Origin: Adiantum capillus-veneris
Lineage: Eukaryota; Streptophyta; Polypodiopsida; Polypodiales; Pteridaceae
DNA: 64,000 bases
Assembly (NCBI GenBank): GCA_014529385.2
Contig: CM043960.1
Location: forward strand, 38,847,281-38,911,280
Direction: 5' to 3'
Shown: in pieces, positions 48,701 to 59,059 of the stretch
Numbering within the stretch: position 1 is the stretch's first letter
How the letters are laid out: every line of letters starts with the position of its first letter
Notes under the pieces: generated by a model
Told to the model about the DNA's origin: nothing
The model's database searches: none
What the model saw: only the letters and a program-made list of their open reading frames with translations
Position numbers and translations under genes: made by a program

Positions 48701-50092
48701 TGGTTTGCCGTTGTGAAACTCCTCTATGAAGCAACCATAACGATTAAAACGGACTTGCAACCCTTGATCTGTCATCTGTCCAACTGATGCTAAATTCTTT
48801 GTGATTGAAGGCACATATAGAACATCTCCCAATGTGTTGTATGTCCCGTCTTTTTCTAGCAATGGAACTGAACCAACATGTGTAATCCGATGCATAGTAT
48901 CATCACCTGTAGCGACAAACTCATCCTCTTCTAACTTCTCTTTTCTGTCAAACCATTCACCATGATATGTCATATGATTTGTGGCACCACTATCTAAATA
49001 CCAATCATCTGTATGATGTGGCTCCACCATGCTTCCAACAACATGCTCCATAGGAAATAAATGTCCACTCGATCTATTGTCATATATATTTTGATCATGA
49101 GGATTGTATCCAGCAAAGTTTCCTCCATGTCTGCCATAACCTCGGCCTCTTCCACCACGATCACGATTTTGATTTAGCCTTGTGTAACATTCTCTTTCAA
49201 AGTGACCATAAATGCCACATCTGTTACAATATCCATCTCTTTGAGGATGTACAAATCGTCCACCTCCACGTCCACGAGTTCGGGCTCTCCCCCTGCCTCT
49301 TTGGCTAGAATCATTGTAACTTTGACTTTGTTGGTTTTGCCATTGACCTCTTCCAACATTGTTTCCACGACCATAGTTTCCTCTTCCACCTCTATTGTTT
49401 CCACGACCTCTAGAGTAAAAAACCTGATCTCTGGAATTGTTATTTGATGTAGAAGGACCTGACTTTCCTAACTTCACCTCTTCTTGCAAACAAAGGTTTA
49501 CTAACTCTTCAAAATCAGGCATGTGTCCTCGAACAGATATAGATGTATCCAATGACTTGTATTCCGGTCCCAAACCATTCAATGTCACTGAAACTAAGTC
49601 ATCATCTGGAACTTCAACATTAATGCTCGCAAGATCTTCCTGTATTTGTTTTATCTCTGTCACATAATCTGATATGGATCTATTTCCTCGCCATACACAA
49701 TGTAACCTTTGCTTCAAGTGAACTTTTCGTGGTTCTGTATTGGAGCTGTTCATTCTTGCTAGTATCTCCCATGCTTCCTTTGGAGATTGAGCCTTCTTCA
49801 CATGTGGTATAAAGAAGTCACTAATGCATAGTGAAATCCAATGCATCACTTTCCTTGAATTCTCGATCCACTTCTTGTAAGCTTCTACTCCTGCTTGCCA
49901 TGTTTTATGTGCTTCAACATTCTCTCTATTTGGTTCCAAACCAACCTCTGGACACTCTTGTTCACCTGTAACATAATCCCATAAACCTTTGCCCATGATA
50001 AAGTTCTCCATCCTGTAAGACCATATGCTGTAGTTCTCTCTAGTCAGCTTCTCTCCAACAATCTGTGTGACTTGAGTTGAACTTTCTGCCAT
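45725..50092 (-). CDS. Copia gag-pol polyprotein, complete
   Basis: About 1,455 residues from the ATG at 50,092 (MAESSTQVTQIVGEKL); an in-frame extension upstream to 50,170 is less likely. Order of domains: gag (UBN2-like, YSIWSYRMENF), an Arg-Gly-rich linker (residues about 225-280), CCHC knuckle CNRCGIYGHFEREC (about 289), protease WYLDSGATNH (about 364), integrase zinc motif (HKRIGHVN...CEACHFGK), integrase catalytic residues in HSDIWGP, RTDGGGEYMS and NGVAERKNR, reverse transcriptase with YVDDLILTG (about 1,133), and RNase H with DADWAGD and SSTEAEYR. No stop or frame shift. The final codons GEC-stop run six bases into the 3' LTR. All catalytic motifs look intact, so it may be autonomous. 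Confidence 0.96.
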   Translation of the reverse strand: MAESSTQVTQIVGEKLTRENYSIWSYRMENFIMGKGLWDYVTGEQECPEVGLEPNRENVEAHKTWQAGVEAYKKWIENSRKVMHWISLCISDFFIPHVKKAQSPKEAWEILARMNSSNTEPRKVHLKQRLHCVWRGNRSISDYVTEIKQIQEDLASINVEVPDDDLVSVTLNGLGPEYKSLDTSISVRGHMPDFEELVNLCLQEEVKLGKSGPSTSNNNSRDQVFYSRGRGNNRGGRGNYGRGNNVGRGQWQNQQSQSYNDSSQRGRGRARTRGRGGGRFVHPQRDGYCNRCGIYGHFERECYTRLNQNRDRGGRGRGYGRHGGNFAGYNPHDQNIYDNRSSGHLFPMEHVVGSMVEPHHTDDWYLDSGATNHMTYHGEWFDRKEKLEEDEFVATGDDTMHRITHVGSVPLLEKDGTYNTLGDVLYVPSITKNLASVGQMTDQGLQVRFNRYGCFIEEFHNGKPGKILARGRKKGRLFSLEAGDPCLHSGMYANKSATQDDWANLWHKRIGHVNFRRLKHMQSNQIVRGLPKFGRLNFDHVCEACHFGKQSRLPFPKRGRISQSPLEIVHSDIWGPCDHATPNGCRYFITFTDDYSRMTWVYFLKAKSEAFEVFLEFKVMVEKENGCQIKCLRTDGGGEYMSHSFDDYLREQGIRRQITCRYTPQQNGVAERKNRVIAEIARAMMNEMNMPLTYWAEAVHTAVHIMNRTPTAAIHEISPYERLYGIKPTVSYMKVFGCVCYVHVLNEARKKMEPKAVKCIFLGYPVEKKGYKCYDPTTRQVYVSRDVRFCEHEPWYKPKPVMIEDEYEEQENVRHVVDKPGPSTRTISGPHMAEESTGSVNPWSGRLRDKKQDEKGKKKVVEESSGDESLDEEHDLPHLRTPGSKHIEKYVPPYARVEEKSAPQLRRSERVRYPVDRLTYNGYMRTHYAYMVSRVQHKEPTCFQEAIGKSEWESAMDDEMDALVKNDTWDLVRLPSGKKAIGSKWVYKVKCKSDGSVERYKARLVAKGYAQTKGLDYDETFSPVAKMTTVRLVIAMASMFGWKLRKMDVDNAFLNGDLEEEVYMIQPEGYQHPEFPYYVCKLKKALYGLKQASRAWCEKITRFLKKIGFKQSTADHSLFLKHVDGEIVVIVIYVDDLILTGSHAEQILHVKKSLLREFNMKDLGELRYFLGIEIVNTLSGIWMIQRQYAWDMLEKYGMTACKPVDTPLDQNVKLFDDGHYIEDVTMYRKMVGSLIYLTITRPDLSYAVGVVSQFMQKPCKSHLDAVRRIMRYVKDTVSYGMFYEKNGKLCLYGYTDADWAGDFMDRRSTSGYAFSIGNGMISWSSKKQSTVALSSTEAEYRGAALAACEESWLRVLMVEFGFDYLDSVIIYCDNISSIMLAKNPVYHARTKHIEVHYHFIREKVLANEIDLVYVKTNDQVADIFTKALGKEKFCYFREALGIHHMQAHSELEGEC

Positions 50093-50996
50093 CTTCACTC
50101 TCTCAATTTCTTTCAAAGGATTTTGACAAAATTTCGGCAGAGTTTCGTTTGTATTTGGACAATATCTCAAGTGACAATCTCAACCAAAGTACTCATAAAC
50201 ACTGACATAAAATCTCTCACTGCCAAGGGAAAATCCACTGACTCACTTTGCCACAGACTGACTCAGTACTATGCATAAATACTCTAAAACAATGTCCACA
50301 TGGACCTGTATGCAAATGCAATCCATACGCTGTCCTGTACCACACATCCATACATCCACCTTCTTCCCATAGTCGTAAACGACGTATGAGGTCTTTCGCG
50401 GGGCCAGTCGAGGGTTCGCTCCAATACCTAATCCACCTTGCCAAGGTACCAAAGCTCCCAAGGCAAGGCTTCAAAAAACCTCACTCGACCCTCACAAAGG
50501 CTGCAGTTTTCCAAAATACATTGACCGCATATCCATACATAACCACAAAGTACTCAATCTGACAATATAACCGCCTCAACTTCTTCCCACAACCTTTCTT
50601 ACATAGGCGGCTGTCCATAACGGACCCACAACAACCAAACATAATCTTCGATAACACAATATCATGATGCAAAAGCTCTATGTCGCTCTCCAAAACCTGT
50701 GTAAATGCTGAATTCTTCACCTGTAACCTGTAAATCTACTGCCGAGTGCAAAACTCGACATCTCCTATGCTTGTGTGAACTGGCTGTTTGCTGCAGAAAA
50801 TTGCAGATTTTGGCAAATCTGAGTATGCCAATGCGTCCGGAACGCCCAAAAACATAAAGATAGACTCCTGGATCACTGTATTCCGAGTTCGGGTGAGGGA
50901 GTTATGACCAAAAAACCTCTCTTTTTTGCTGTTTTCCGGAGCTGCGGAAACCTGTGTATTGACTGTAGCTCCTCAAACTGAGCTCTGATACCACTT

Positions 50997-51225
50997 TGTA
51001 GAGTGCGCAGGTGATGGAGAAGGTAGGAAAGAAGACTACGCACACACACCAACACAAATCGAGACACACACACACAATCGTTACCCTGTAGCAGCCATTC
51101 AACGAGCTGCTCTTCTCTTCTTCTTCTTTGAACTATTATCCAAAGTATATTTACAACATAGTATAGTCAGTGTCCAGCCGCCCATAGCACAATGGGCATA
51201 TTCTTTAACATCATATTCTTTAACA
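50997..51225 (-). repeat. 5' LTR of inner copia
   Basis: 229 bp, apparently identical to the 3' LTR. Confidence 0.95.
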
Positions 51226-53360
51226 TTACTCCATATGAAGCATGGCATGATAGAAAACCTTCTATTGAGCACATGCGTGTTTTTGGCTGTTTGGCATATG
51301 CTTTGGTGCCACAAGTGCAGCGCAGAAAATTGGATGATAAGGCTGTCAAATGTATTTTTGTTGGTTATAGTGCTGAAAGCAAAGGTTACAGGTTGTATCA
51401 TCTGCAAACAAAACATATTCTGGTTTCTCGGGATGTAGTGTTTGTGGAAGATTCTGTTCAGCCCTTGCTGTCATGTACTAGAGACAGTAATGTAAGCTCA
51501 CAGGACATTTATGACACTTTGTTGCCTCTTTTCAGTGGTGGAAATACGAATGTAAGTTCCAGTGAGGCAAATGTACAACCTATGGGGGTTTCTGAAAATG
51601 TTTTAGATCAGCCTATTACTGATGCAGATGTACATGATGTACTTGATGAGGAAAGGGCTGAAAATGAGCAGGCTAGAGGTATGCCAAAATGGCTGGTGCA
51701 CACTTTGCGTGACAGTAAATTGGATGCACCTTTGTCTAGTCGTACTCGTTCAGGATCTCGCCATGCATCTTATGCATCAGATTGTTATGCTTTGGCTGTG
51801 TCTAGCTTACATGATGTTGAGGAGCCTCTGACTTTTGATGAAGCACAAAATTCAGTAAATTGGATGGCTGCCATGCAATCAGAATATGATGCACTTATAG
51901 AAAATGACACATGGACTTTATGTGATTTGCCTCCTGGCAAAAAGGCCATTGGTACGAAGTGGGTTTACAAGTTGAAACGCAAGCCGGATGGTGAGATCGA
52001 TCGCCATAAGGCTCGACTTGTTGCAAAGGGTTATGCACAGCAAAAAGGCATAGATTATGAAGAGACTTTTGCTCCCACTTGTCGTATGACTACTGTGCGT
52101 TTTATATGTGCATTGGCAGCTCATTTTGGTTGGGATGTACATCAATCAGACATTGTTACTGCTTTCTTGAATGGTGACATATTTGAGGAAGTTTATGTAA
52201 CGCAGCCTCGCGGTTTTGTCATAAAAGGACAAGAGGACAAAGTGTGCAAATGTAACAAGGCTTTGTATGGGTTGAAGCAATCTCCTCGTGCTTGGTATGA
52301 GAAAGCTGACACTCATTTGGTCAAACAAGGCTTTCGTAACAGTCCAACAGAAAGCACATTGTATGTAAACCATGAAGGTGATGTACTTCTCATCGTGGTT
52401 CTTTATGTTGATGATTTGCTGATCACTGGACCAAATGAGAGACATATTGATGAATTTGAAGCTGATTTGAATGCTACTTTCAAGATGAAAGATTTGGGGC
52501 TGTTGCATCATTATTTGGGCATACAGTTTAAGCAGTGTGATGGTGGTATTTCCTTGTGTCAGAAAAGTTACATAGAGACATTGCTATGTAAGTTTGGACT
52601 TGAGGATTGCAAACCTATCGCCACTCCCATGGAAACAGGTTTGAAGTTGAGTCTACATGATGCTGGCGATCCTGCTGATGTCACTCTTTACCAAACTGCT
52701 ATTGGCTGCCTCATTTATGTATGCAACAAGATGTCGGATATTCAGTTTGCAGTCTCACAAGTCAGTAGATTTATGCATAGCCCAGGGTCTAAGCATTGGC
52801 AGGCTGTCGAGAGAATTTTCCGCTACCTTAGTGGCACTTTACATCTTGGCTTGTTTTATCCCAAGGGGGGATCATTGCCTCCAGACTTACATGCTTTTTC
52901 GGACTCAGATTGGGCTGGTTGTTTTGACACGCGAGTGTCCACAAGTGGTTTTTGTTTCATGCTTGGCAGTTCATGTATATCATGGTTGAGCAAGAAGCAA
53001 CCTATTGTGGCTACTTCGAGTTGTGAGGCTGAGTACATGACAGTCTTCATAGCTACGGTTGAGTGTGTATGGCTCAGACGCCTTATGGTTGATTTGGGTG
53101 TTGGACAGGACACTGCCAACACTATCTACACTGACAGTCAGAGCGCATTGGCAGTTGCGAGAAACCCAGTTTTTCATGCTCGCACAAAGCACATTGAGGT
53201 GCATTACCACTATGTCAGGGAGAGGCTCTCAGTAGGAGAGATCAACTTGGCTTATGTGCCAACACAGGACAACCTTGCAGATCTTTTCAGAAAGGCATTG
53301 TCTCGTGAGAAGCTTGAAGCTTTCCGCAAAGCTTTGGGCTTACTCCCCTTTGTGGACTGA
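51226..53360 (+). pseudogene. Outer copia polyprotein, C-terminal part (integrase end, reverse transcriptase, RNase H)
   Basis: The frame resumes at the TTACT duplication with PYEAWHDRKPSIEHMRVFGC, the integrase C-terminal GAG-pre-RT link. It passes through reverse transcriptase (KWVYKLKRKPDGEIDRHKAR; catalytic YVDDLLITG) to RNase H (DSDWAGCFDTRVSTSG, SSCEAEYM, DSQSALAVARNP, HARTKHIEVHYHY). It ends at the TGA at 53,358-53,360, 75 bp before the 3' LTR. This half is open throughout; the disabling changes lie in the N-terminal half. Confidence 0.93.
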
Positions 53361-53435
53361 TCATGTCCTCAGGGCATGGCACTTCCCTTTACTCATGTGC
53401 TAGCTCTCGTTCACCGCATCACTCCAGGGGGGATT

Positions 53436-53632
53436 TGTTACCATATACATGTGGTAGTGATGTGTGTGAACACACTAGAACCGCCGGGGCATTTTTCCCC
53501 TCTTTAGGAGGTTTTTTCCCCCGAGCATTGTATATACGCCCATCACTCTAGGGCTATCTATCTTTCCATTGCACACTAAGTAACACACTCTCTATTGTGT
53601 GCCTTGAGCTTCCTTCGTCCCTAATTCCAACA
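53436..53632 (+). repeat. 3' LTR of outer copia
   Basis: 197 bp, with the 30-bp gap relative to the 5' LTR. Confidence 0.93.
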
Positions 53633-53929
53633 TAAATTACAAACATTTAACTCTAAAAACACATCACTACGACTTTAAGATAATGTGCATTGCCAAAATT
53701 TGATACAACCATTTGTTTGAACTTACAATTGTGATATTATAGGAAATTTAAGTACAAAACATAACTACTCTAATGATAAAATCAGATTCTCTTCCGTGAT
53801 CTACGCCTTTTCAATTTGAATCGTACTCTCCATGCGGTTACCAATCTAGCAAAAAAAAAAGAAATAGCATACCCACCTTAGAGCGAGGAATAATCCAAAG
53901 AACATAATTAAGAGAGAAAGATCATTCAC

Positions 53930-55102
53930 CTTACGTCGTCCAATGCAAAACTTTGTAGCTTCTCCATGCTCTAAACCCATTATCACTAAGTGCTCCCACA
54001 CATTGGCCAATGTCCAATGCTTGTTCACTTGGACGGTCTCAACAGCACCACTCAACAATTTGATTGCAATTTCAAATACCTCAATTGTAGCATCGGTGGA
54101 TTGCAATGGAATCGATTCACCAAGCTTGCACATCCATCTTTCATAGAAGTACTGCACGTAAAGGGTGGAGCGCACCTTGATGAAACGTATAGTAATGCCG
54201 AAACTTCCAACCTGACACCGAAAGTGATCTCCGTTGTGAAGTCCTTCAAGATACCCCCACTTCTCGCCAAGGATGGCTTCCAATGTATCGTAATGTAGAT
54301 CTTTGCAAACATACATAGTGTTTGTATGATGGAAAGGCAAAGATCCGAATATGCTAGCGAAGACATGAGCAAGACAACACCATCCAAGCCCAACGGAACG
54401 CGAGGCTTTTCCAAATTTTAATGATGCTCTCACATCAGCTACAATCTTGGCTTTCAAAGACATTATAGTGAATGCATCTGGCTTTGGCCACTCCATGCTA
54501 CGCAAGGTTGTAGCCTCCAAAGGTTGTAGCTCTCCGTAGCCTTGCTCATCTGTAGGTACAATGTACTTGTGGGTGTAGAAGAACACTCTTTTCCGTGCAA
54601 GGTTTGATGAACTTGTGTTGGGGAAGAGCATATCCCCAAGACTTGCATGCATGGCCGTAAATGTGCTTGAAAGGCACGAGAGCGGTTGCTCCTCCACAAG
54701 GCTAGAAGGAAAAACATCTACATAGAAATAAAACAGTCCGTAAGATGTAAAAAGTCCATTTTTTTAACCACCAAAACCATTGAAGTGCAAGGGACATACA
54801 ATTACAAGGAAAATCCCTTGGGTTGGTGATCCCTCACAGACGCATGTGTCCAAACATGAAAACATGTTGAACGATTGCCACCGTACCCTTGTCTCTTACT
54901 TGTTTGAAGCCTATTAGTCTTCCCTTCCAATGGAGATCAACGTTTGTTCTTTTACGAACACGATGGGGACCGATTGCGGAAGGTTGCATGTAGACCCAAG
55001 CACCTTCTTGAAAAACCTAAGGTTCCCATTGCTGCTCCTCATTCTTCGAGTTGTGGAGAACCATACTTTGAATGATGGGTTTGGGGCGTCTATTTTGACC
55101 AT
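53930..55102 (-). CDS. Unrecognised split gene of the CATTAG transposon
   Basis: Likely exons on the minus strand: about 55,102-54,842 (start MVKIDAPNPSFKVWF), 54,701-53,930, and a short basic terminal exon just downstream (acceptor TTTTTGCTAG at about 53,850). The first exon contains one apparent frame change near 54,945. The main exon is open for about 257 codons and includes ARKRVFFYTHKYIVPTDEQG, KIVADVRASLKFGKASRSVG, LGWCCLAHVFASIFGSLPF and HWTLANVWEHLVIMG. No membrane span and no catalytic motif that I recognise. It lies inside the right end of the transposon, reading away from that end. The long open exon in an otherwise decayed element suggests selection until recently. Function unknown. 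Confidence 0.5.
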
Positions 55103-55119
55103 TTTTGGCGATGGATGCT

Positions 55120-55330
55120 TAAGTGGGAGCTTGAAATTGCAATGGAGATCTTGGGGAAGGAGGAGGGAGACATAGTTTAGAGAGAGAGTGGGAGCTTAAA
55201 GTTACAGTGGAGAGCTTGAGGAAGGAGGAGAGAGACAGAGTTTAGAGAGACAGTGGGAGCTTAAAGTTGCAACGGAGAGCTTGAGGAAGGAGGAGGGTGT
55301 AAGAGTTTAGAGAGAGAGTGGGACCTTTGT
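55120..55330. repeat. Subterminal AG-rich tandem repeats of the CATTAG transposon
   Basis: Three units of about 63-66 bp beginning GTGGGAGCTTAAAGTTGCA and containing GAGCTTGAGGAAGGAGGA and GTTTAGAGAGA. Same position and base bias as the repeats at 5,275-5,425 and, in complement, 890-1,215. Confidence 0.75.
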
Positions 55331-55697
55331 GTTATGGAAAGGGGCTATGGAGGAAGGGAGTCTTGGGAAAGAGGTTCTAGAGTGAGAAAATGACTTTTTG
55401 ATCATAGGGTAGGTTTGGGGGGAGTTTTGGATGGAATATTTTGAGTTTAAGTTTTTTTTGAAAATTTTGAAATTTTAGGATTTTTGCAAAAACGTATCTG
55501 TGGACCCACCACTTTCCCCCCCCCTTTTATCCATCCACCTCCCTCTAGGAGACAAATCAATAAATGAGTGGACAACCCTATTATTCCCTCTACTTTCTTA
55601 GTCTCTAGACTTATATACATTGCTCTCTTCCTATTGGTTGGAGCCTAATTAACCTTAATCCTATATGGCCCAAGGAGAGTCCACATTTTTCCTAATG

Positions 55698-56832
55698 AAT
55701 ATCATTATTCTTCAAGAGAGAGATTTTGATCAATAGAACTTGCTAATCTCACTTCTAACTGCATAAATTGAAGAGATGAAAGATCTAAAATTTGGCAAAG
55801 TTTGGATTAGGATTTTCACTTAAAACACCTTGTTGAACTCAATCCCCAGCCCTAAAAACCTTTGGATTATGATCTTTGGGGATTAAGCAAGAACTTAGGT
55901 TGGAAAAAGATCAGCCTTGCATGAGGCAAATCACCCCCCCTACGTGTGTGCACATCTCTTCTGGCTATTCTGGGACTAGTTGCATGGTCCCACTTTGAGA
56001 AGTGGGATATGTGGCCACATTTCCTTACGTACAAAAAAGGAACCTCTTTTTGTCCATTCACAACTCTTGGCCAGCCCACACAACCTGTGCCCCCTACCCA
56101 CACACCATTTGCCCACTTCCCCCCTTCTAGATGGCCATTCAACTTGCCTTTAGAGGCATCTGGGACTGTTATGACATAAAAACTTACTATTTTAGTCTTG
56201 AAATGTCGCATATGAACCCTTGTTGGATTTTGATAGCACTTCTAAAAAATGCATTCAAATATTGGAATTCTCTAGTTCATGAACACATTTGTTGGCCCAT
56301 TGTACATAATTGGCCCTTCCGCTATATTCATTTCTCTCAGTAGAATGGCTAATTCTAGAGAGAGAAAATCATTTATGTAGACCAAAAATGAAATTTGGTG
56401 AGAGTACCATGTCCTTGAAATTGTAGTCATCCTCGATTATGCTTCTATTTGAGAGTGGTATCTTTGGTCCATTGGATTTTCTCTTAGGATCCACTTTTAC
56501 TATGCAATTGAAATCATTCAAAAGTTGATGACCAATCTACTTGTTTCTTAGGATAAAATCTACAGTAAGTATTTCTACTCATTTAGTAATAGTACCTTTA
56601 TGTAATAGATTGCAAGTCTACTCAATACTCGAGACAAACTCTACCATGAGTGTGCAACACCTGGCATGTATATACATGAAATTTAAACATCAGTGAAGAA
56701 CTTGAAAGAACAAATTTCAAAAGCGAGAATCATGCTATTATTCATTGCATTTTCCTTGAATACATTGATGTAACAAGCCTTAAGGATTTGTATGCAATTC
56801 ATTGTAGGTGTCTACAAGTGAAATGCTATCTT
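55698..56832. other. Gene-free flank
   Basis: I see no supported gene or repeat with clear borders in this interval. Confidence 0.5.
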
Positions 56833-57430
56833 TCAATTGTTGCTCTTGCATCCATTTAGCATGTTTGAAAGGATAGTTTTAAACTTAATGAGAGACTTAC
56901 ATAGTACCTTACCATTGGGTAGCACCTTGTCTTTGTCGTGGATGATATGCTCAGATTGCAATATCTCTTCAACCTCTTCAAATTTTGGAGAATTTTCTAC
57001 TACTAGCTCTTGTGGAGAATCACCCTTGTAGCTCTTTGAAATAATTACATAGAACGCATTATGTATTGGCCAATGAGAGGGCAACTTAAGTTGACAAGCC
57101 ATTTCATGAATTGGCCATAGAATCTTGGATGGTCCATACTACCCGTGTGCTAATTTTGCATAGTACTTTTGATGATCCATGAGTTCTTGATGTCAACTTT
57201 TACCCGTACTGTGCGTGAAGATTTGGGAAACTCTAAAAGAACCCAATCATTCTATTTGAACTAAAGAGTTGTTCTTTTGATAGGTGATAGAGATAGCTTC
57301 TTGATCTTGCTTCTATGATCTTAGCAAAAGCATTACGTAAGTCATGACTATACTCATTAGCAACAAAGATCTTCTCATGAACTTTCAAAATGGGGGAAAG
57401 TTTTGACCTTGTTTTGATCACCTTAAAATG
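56833..57430 (-). pseudogene. Ty3/gypsy integrase C-terminal and chromodomain-type remnant
   Basis: Minus-strand frames give LKLPSHWPIHNAFYVIISKS, close to the conserved LxLPxxWxIHxVFHVSxLKP of Ty3/gypsy integrase tails. This is followed by FEEVEEILQSEHIIHDKDKV and LPNGKVLCKSLIKFK, matching the chromodomain-like end. Upstream pieces near 57,200-57,430 fit the DWVLLEFPKSSR part of the same region but carry stops and shifts. No LTR is recognisable. Confidence 0.65.
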
Positions 57431-57439
57431 TGCTTTACC

Positions 57440-58850
57440 TGCAGTATTTCCAACCTACCTCACCCTTTAAATTATCATTAGTAAAGTGCTTAATGAAAAT
57501 TTAGAGTTTTTAGATTTCGAACTCATAAGATAAGCTCGAGAGACCTTAAAACACCATTTTTGGCCAAAATTGGTATTGGAAAAGCTGTGGAAACTCATTG
57601 GTAAGTCAAAACCAACTTTTAAAAAAAAATTCAAGGTTTGGCAACAAAGAAAGATATTATTATCCCTATAGTGATTTATGCATAATTTTTTTAATTTTTT
57701 TGGCCAAAAGTACTTTCAATATGTTGTATAAGACCTAAATGGCATCAAAATTCCAAAAAAATGTATTTTTAGGCCTGTAGATAATAAGTGTTATTTTTTC
57801 TAATGCTTAAAATTAGACTTAGCTCAAGTACACCTTGTCTAGGTGAAGTGTAAACACTTTGGTGAAGGCTCAAAAAGTTTTGATTTCATTCATGTGCGAA
57901 ATTTGAGCCAATTCAACTTCCACATTTGACCGATAGGTAATTGATGATAAATATATCCAAAACTGAATAGAATTTGATGAGACCTCTTGATAGGTCTTAA
58001 AATACCTAGTATTAATTATGTGAGTTGAAAAAATTGAAAAATGTTGCAAATTTAGATATTTAGATAATAAGCGTGCTTATTATCTTAGGACCTGATATTG
58101 CAAAATTTTCATAATTTGGCAATACCATGGGATAAAACATAGTGTATTGAGATCTTGATTCAAGTTTGAAGTCAATAAAAATTGTAAATTGTTAGTTAGG
58201 TCTAGAGTTCACTCAAGTCTAAAAGAAGACACAAAATTTGGCTTAGAAACATGAAAATTGAAAGTGTACAAGTGACAAGTTTATAGTGTGAACATCCAAA
58301 AAAGTGAAAAAAACACTTCATTTTGACATGAGAGGTAATAAGCATGCTTATTATCATTCAACTTTTCTATTTAAAAAAAAAGGGAATTTGACTTAGAGTA
58401 GGAATAGAGTGCATGTGTGAAATTTCAAGTGATTTAGAAAAGTTTTGACTTAGACATCCACTTTTTTGCATAAAAAATTGCCAGACACAGAAACTGATGG
58501 GAACTGAAGTTAAACTTGTCAAAATTTGTAAAAAATTGGTTTGGATATTATTGAATATTCAATTGACAAATGGGAATCGACAAAAATAAAAAATAATGAT
58601 TTTTTGATCTAGTAGATTATAAGTGTGCTTATTATCTCCTGCTATCTAAAGCTCTCAATTTTGACATTTTTTGGTTGCCAAGGTTAGGAGACCTATCATA
58701 CAGATAGCTTAAACAATTTGAAGTCATTTAGTCATTATTTTCTACTACAAACTTAGTCTTTAGAGCCTGAAAGTTGCAAATTATTCCTTTGGCTACTTTT
58801 GCAAAATTGATACTAAATTTTTTGACCACGAGTCATTGACTTGTGGTTAA
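57440..58850. repeat. Degenerate tandem array, about 280-bp period, with a palindromic motif
   Basis: A motif of the form ATAATAAGCGTGCTTATTAT appears at about 57,781 (partial), 58,064-58,083, 58,337-58,352 and 58,617-58,634, at intervals of about 283, 273 and 280 bp. Surrounding AT-rich text also recurs loosely (AAATTTGG, AGTTTTGACTTAG, CTTAGCTCAAGT). No coding signal. Confidence 0.5.
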
Positions 58851-59059
58851 TAGAGTGACATGTATACTATTGATTGTATAGGAGTGGTTGAAATCAAGCT
58901 TGAGTTGGTAGCTAGTTAGGAATTGCGACACTTCAAACGGATTGGTATTGGTACTAAAGGTCAGGTATTCAGTTTCATTGAGCATTATTGGTCTTTATGT
59001 ACCTTCGATCAAGTCGTGTACTAGCAAATTAAGGATTTAACAAAGAGACAGAGAGCAGA

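Larger units (their letters stand above)
45502..51225 (-). mobile_element. Inner copia (Ty1) retrotransposon, intact and very young
   Basis: LTRs of 229 bp at 45,502-45,730 and 50,997-51,225 show no difference that I can find. The flanking duplication is TTACT (45,497-45,501 and 51,226-51,230). The primer site TGGTATCAGAGC is the complement of 50,982-50,993, three bases from the 5' LTR. The GAGGGGGAGTG tract precedes the 3' LTR. A single full-length polyprotein fills the interior. It is inserted in opposite orientation within the integrase region of the outer copia element. Confidence 0.96.
42876..53632 (+). mobile_element. Outer copia (Ty1) retrotransposon, interrupted
   Basis: LTRs at 42,876-43,102 and 53,436-53,632 begin TGTTACCATATACATG and end CCTAATTCCAACA. 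The flanking duplication is TAAAT (42,871-42,875 and 53,633-53,637). The primer site TGGTATCAGAGC is at 43,105-43,116 and the polypurine tract CAGGGGGGATT is just before the 3' LTR. It carries a copia polyprotein split by a second copia element at 45,502-51,225. The LTRs differ by a few substitutions plus a 30-bp indel near their 3' end, so this insertion is older than the inner one. Confidence 0.95.
30271..55697. mobile_element. CATTAG-family DNA transposon, about 9.0 kb before nested insertions, carrying a histone H3-derived gene
   Basis: The left end begins CATTAGGAAAAA (30,271) and the right end finishes TTTTTCCTAATG (55,697), an inverted pair. Both continue with family sequence (GGCCATGTAAGGATTCCTAA on the left, matching the reverse complement of the 5,892 end). 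AATA flanks both sides (30,267-30,270 and 55,698-55,701), a possible 4-bp target duplication. Removing the gypsy (36,494-42,123) and copia (42,876-53,632) insertions with one copy of each duplication leaves about 9,030 bp. Cargo, plus strand: transposase-like gene 30,692-33,532 and H3-derived gene 33,753-34,580. Cargo, minus strand: two unrecognised split genes, one at 53,930-55,102 and one split across 42,124-42,705 and 35,485-36,488. All reading frames carry disabling changes except possibly parts of the minus-strand genes, so this copy is probably dead. Confidence 0.75.

Noticed and set aside
55867-56211. 114-codon minus-strand frame
   Set aside because: No recognisable domain; composition looks like chance.
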